From Bacteroidia bacterium (GTDB lineage Bacteria; Bacteroidota; Bacteroidia; Bacteroidales; GCA-2748055), in NCBI GenBank assembly GCA_004525825.1, contig SPBY01000089.1:1-9185 (forward strand): a stretch of 9,185 bases of DNA, given 5' to 3'. A model generated the notes under the pieces. That model saw only the letters and a program-made list of their open reading frames with translations, ran no database searches and was not told the DNA's origin. Below, piece by piece: positions 7,620-9,185 of the stretch. Position numbers and translations under genes: made by a program. The stretch's first letter is position 1; each line of letters opens with the position of its first letter.

Positions 7620-7647
7620 TTGAGTTTTCCTAAGTCTTATATATTTG
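7620..7647 (+). promoter_or_regulatory. Candidate promoter for the beta-propeller lipoprotein gene
   Basis: TATATTTG at 7640-7647 fits the Bacteroidota -7 element TAnnTTTG exactly, with TTG at 7620-7622 as a -33 element 17 bases upstream. The implied start of transcription is only about 20 bases before the ATG at 7674. It lies in the 54-base gap after the rhamnosidase, so the lipoprotein could be made without it. The match is short and unproven. Confidence 0.35.
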
Positions 7648-7673
7648 TGTTCGAATAGAATCTCCTTTGAATC

Positions 7674-8912
7674 ATGCTTTTGAAGAAATCACTACTTGCA
7701 GCTTTTGTTTTTATCATGGTTTCATGCTCAGACAGCAACGAGCTGTCTCAATGGCGCGGACCAGACCGGGATGGCAAATACCCTCAAACAGGTTTATTAA
7801 ATCAATGGCCGGAGGAAGGCCCCCAATTGCTATGGTCCTATGAAGGATTGGGTGCCGGACACGGAAGTGTAAGCGTTGCCGGGGATCAAATTTTTGTTTT
7901 AGGTATGCCAGATACCATGGGAGTCATTTACTCCTTTGATATGAAGGGCAAGCTTTTATGGCAAAAGGAATATGGACTGGAGTGGTATAAAAATTATACA
8001 GGTTCCCGATCGAGCCCTACCATTGTGGATGAACTGCTTTATTTTGTAAGCGGACAGGGCGTGGCATTTTGCATGGATAAGGAAACAGGCGAGGTTCACT
8101 GGAGTGTGGATATGTTCAAGAAATTCGGTGCTCAGGAAACGCCCTGGGGAATAGCTGAATCCCCTCTGATTGACGGTGACCGGATCATCCTGACCCCCGG
8201 TGGGGTGGAGCACAATGTAATTGCCCTTGATCGTTTTACCGGAGAAACATTCTGGACCAGCAAAGGTAACGGCGAACAATCAGCCTATTGTTCACCCATT
8301 CTGGTAGAGCATAACGATACCCGGCTAATTGTAACTATGACGGCCGAATCGGTTTTAGGTATTGATGCAGAGAATGGACACACCTACTGGAGAGTAGCGC
8401 ATAAGCAGGGAAATAAAATAAATGCAAACAGCCCGGTATACGGTGGTGGCAGGATATTCAGTGCCAGTGCTCAGGCAGATACCACAAAAGGCCATTTAAT
8501 GATACAGCTTTCCGAAGATGGGAAGACTGCCGAGGTAGGTTGGCGCAACGAAGAATTGTTCAACCTCTTGGGAGGAATTATCCTGCATGAGGGTTCTCTG
8601 TTCAGCTCGACCTACGATAAAAAGGAATGGTTTTCTATCGATGCTGCGACCGGGAATCTTAATTACATTTCAGACCAGGTGTCCGGGGGGGCTATTATTT
8701 TTGCTGAAGGACTATTTTATTGTTACGGAACTGATGGCGTTTTTGCATTGGTTGAGGCAGATGAAACTGATTGCAGGGTGATCAGCAGTTTCGAGGTAAG
8801 CCTGGGGACAGACCAACATTGGGCACATCCCATCATTCACGATCAAAGACTATATGTGCGTCACGGCGACGCCATTATGTGTTTTGATATAGCTGCTGAG
8901 CAGAGTAGATAA
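7674..8912 (+). CDS. PQQ-like beta-propeller repeat lipoprotein
   Basis: A 412-residue exported lipoprotein. MLLKKSLLAAFVFIMVSC is a signal peptide with the lipobox MVSC, so lipidation is at Cys18. The mature part opens with QWRGPDRDGKYP and a W-P-GP-LLWS segment, the usual start of WRGP-type PQQ-like propellers in Bacteroidota and Planctomycetes. Blade repeats of the form hydrophobic-D-x-x-TG-x-x-x-W are seen at about 87-96 (SFDMKGKLLW), 133-143 (CMDKETGEVHW), 184-194 (ALDRFTGETFW), 229-239 (GIDAENGHTYW) and 321-331 (SIDAATGNLNY). The last blade is near 382-405. The repeats resemble those of BamB and quinoprotein dehydrogenases, but it is shorter than a dehydrogenase and no cofactor ligands are evident; I read it as a binding or scaffold protein. 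It follows the rhamnosidase by 54 bases, so a shared role in glycan use at the envelope is plausible but unproven. Function unknown beyond fold and location. Confidence 0.85.
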   Translation: MLLKKSLLAAFVFIMVSCSDSNELSQWRGPDRDGKYPQTGLLNQWPEEGPQLLWSYEGLGAGHGSVSVAGDQIFVLGMPDTMGVIYSFDMKGKLLWQKEYGLEWYKNYTGSRSSPTIVDELLYFVSGQGVAFCMDKETGEVHWSVDMFKKFGAQETPWGIAESPLIDGDRIILTPGGVEHNVIALDRFTGETFWTSKGNGEQSAYCSPILVEHNDTRLIVTMTAESVLGIDAENGHTYWRVAHKQGNKINANSPVYGGGRIFSASAQADTTKGHLMIQLSEDGKTAEVGWRNEELFNLLGGIILHEGSLFSSTYDKKEWFSIDAATGNLNYISDQVSGGAIIFAEGLFYCYGTDGVFALVEADETDCRVISSFEVSLGTDQHWAHPIIHDQRLYVRHGDAIMCFDIAAEQSR

Positions 8913-8932
8913 ACCTTGAATCAGTTTATCTA
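8906..8932 (+). terminator. Perfect 9-bp inverted repeat over the stop codon; possible terminator or 3' hairpin
   Basis: TAGATAAAC (8906-8914) and GTTTATCTA (8924-8932) are perfect reverse complements around a 9-base loop, and the TAA stop at 8910-8912 lies in the left arm. The stem is A/T-rich and no T run follows, so it is a poor intrinsic terminator. It may still end or protect the 3' end of the transcript. A further GATAAAC occurs at 8984-8990. Confidence 0.35.
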
Positions 8933-8964
8933 ATCTGGTCCTGAGTGCCTTGGTAGGATTCTGG

Positions 8965-8998
8965 TTGGCCGCACACCATCCATGATAAACTACTTTTG
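8965..8998 (+). promoter_or_regulatory. Candidate promoter for the last lipoprotein gene
   Basis: TACTTTTG at 8991-8998 is an exact TAnnTTTG element, and TTG at 8965-8967 stands 23 bases upstream as a possible -33 element. Transcription would start near 9003, giving a leader of about 65 bases. The 156-base gap after the beta-propeller gene and the hairpin at its stop support a separate transcript. An 8-base inverted pair, CTACTTTT (8990-8997) and AAAAGTAG (9039-9046), overlaps the element and could fold in the leader or mark a binding site. Confidence 0.35.
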
Positions 8999-9068
8999 GA
9001 CATGATCCTTCAAATAAATCCATTAACTTTCTACATTTAAAAGTAGCTATCAATCGAAAAAAATCATT

Positions 9069-9185
9069 ATGAAAGGCATTCTAACATTTACAGGAATTCT
9101 CATTTTGGGAATATTTTTATCATGTTCAGGCAGAAAGAATTCAACTGACGAACAAGAAGGAACAAACCAGGAAGCGCAGATTGAC
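9069..9185 (+). CDS. N-terminus of an unidentified lipoprotein (cut by window end)
   Basis: Only 39 codons are visible, with no stop before the edge. The start is a lipoprotein signal peptide: MKGILTFTGILILGIFLSC, with one basic residue, a strong hydrophobic core and lipobox FLSC (lipidation at Cys19). The residues after the cysteine (SGRKNSTDEQEGTNQEAQID) are hydrophilic and acidic, typical of a flexible tether of a Bacteroidota surface or periplasmic lipoprotein. The start codon follows an A-rich stretch (CGAAAAAAATCATT). No enzyme domain is reached, so I do not name a function. Its position after a rhamnosidase and a propeller lipoprotein makes another envelope protein for glycan use likely but unproven. 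Confidence 0.6.
   Translation, partial: MKGILTFTGILILGIFLSCSGRKNSTDEQEGTNQEAQID

Noticed and set aside
7674..8912. PQQ-dependent dehydrogenase or BamB
   Set aside because: It is too short for a quinoprotein dehydrogenase and no catalytic or cofactor residues are evident. The context is not the BAM or der region, and the WRGP opening is typical of a different propeller group.
3971..9185. Complete polysaccharide utilisation locus
   Set aside because: No SusC, SusD, TonB receptor or sensor-regulator is present in the window, so only a glycosidase with nearby lipoproteins can be claimed.
1..9185. Mobile element, CRISPR array or defence island
   Set aside because: No transposase, integrase, direct-repeat array, tRNA attachment site or nuclease was recognised on either strand.

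Overview
The window looks like a chromosomal segment of a Bacteroidota bacterium, probably a free-living polysaccharide degrader of the Bacteroidales/Marinilabiliales type; that rank is inference. The evidence is three lipoprotein signal peptides in a row, start codons preceded by A/T-rich leaders instead of strong Shine-Dalgarno sites, matches to the Bacteroidota promoter pattern (TTG ... TAnnTTTG), and the kinds of gene present. I see no tRNA, rRNA, CRISPR array, transposase or integrase.

Left half (1-3615, minus strand): three tightly packed genes transcribed leftward, with gaps of about 10 bases. The order is a KamA-family radical SAM/PLP aminomutase (lysine 2,3-aminomutase type), then a single polypeptide that joins a GNAT acetyltransferase to an acetylpolyamine-amidohydrolase/histone-deacetylase-like domain, then a D-Ala-D-Ala-ligase-like ATP-grasp enzyme that runs off the left edge. 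Together they look like a small-molecule pathway: isomerise lysine (or a similar amino acid) to a beta-amino acid, add or remove an acetyl group, and ligate the product. I know of no characterised pathway with exactly this set. It partly resembles N-epsilon-acetyl-beta-lysine (ablAB) and N-acetylglutaminylglutamine amide osmolyte synthesis. This is the best candidate here for an undescribed system.

Middle (3616-3970): a 355-base A/T-rich divergent intergenic region with no gene, which must hold the promoters for both directions.

Right half (3971-9185, plus strand): a large exported lipoprotein alpha-L-rhamnosidase (GH78), split into two overlapping frames by what looks like one extra G in a GGGG run near 5599-5602. 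The corrected protein would be 1215 residues. It is followed by a PQQ-like beta-propeller lipoprotein and then by the first 39 codons of another lipoprotein. This side concerns cell-envelope breakdown of rhamnose-containing glycans. No SusC/SusD pair is visible, so a polysaccharide utilisation locus is not proven. The two halves are divergent and show no functional link.
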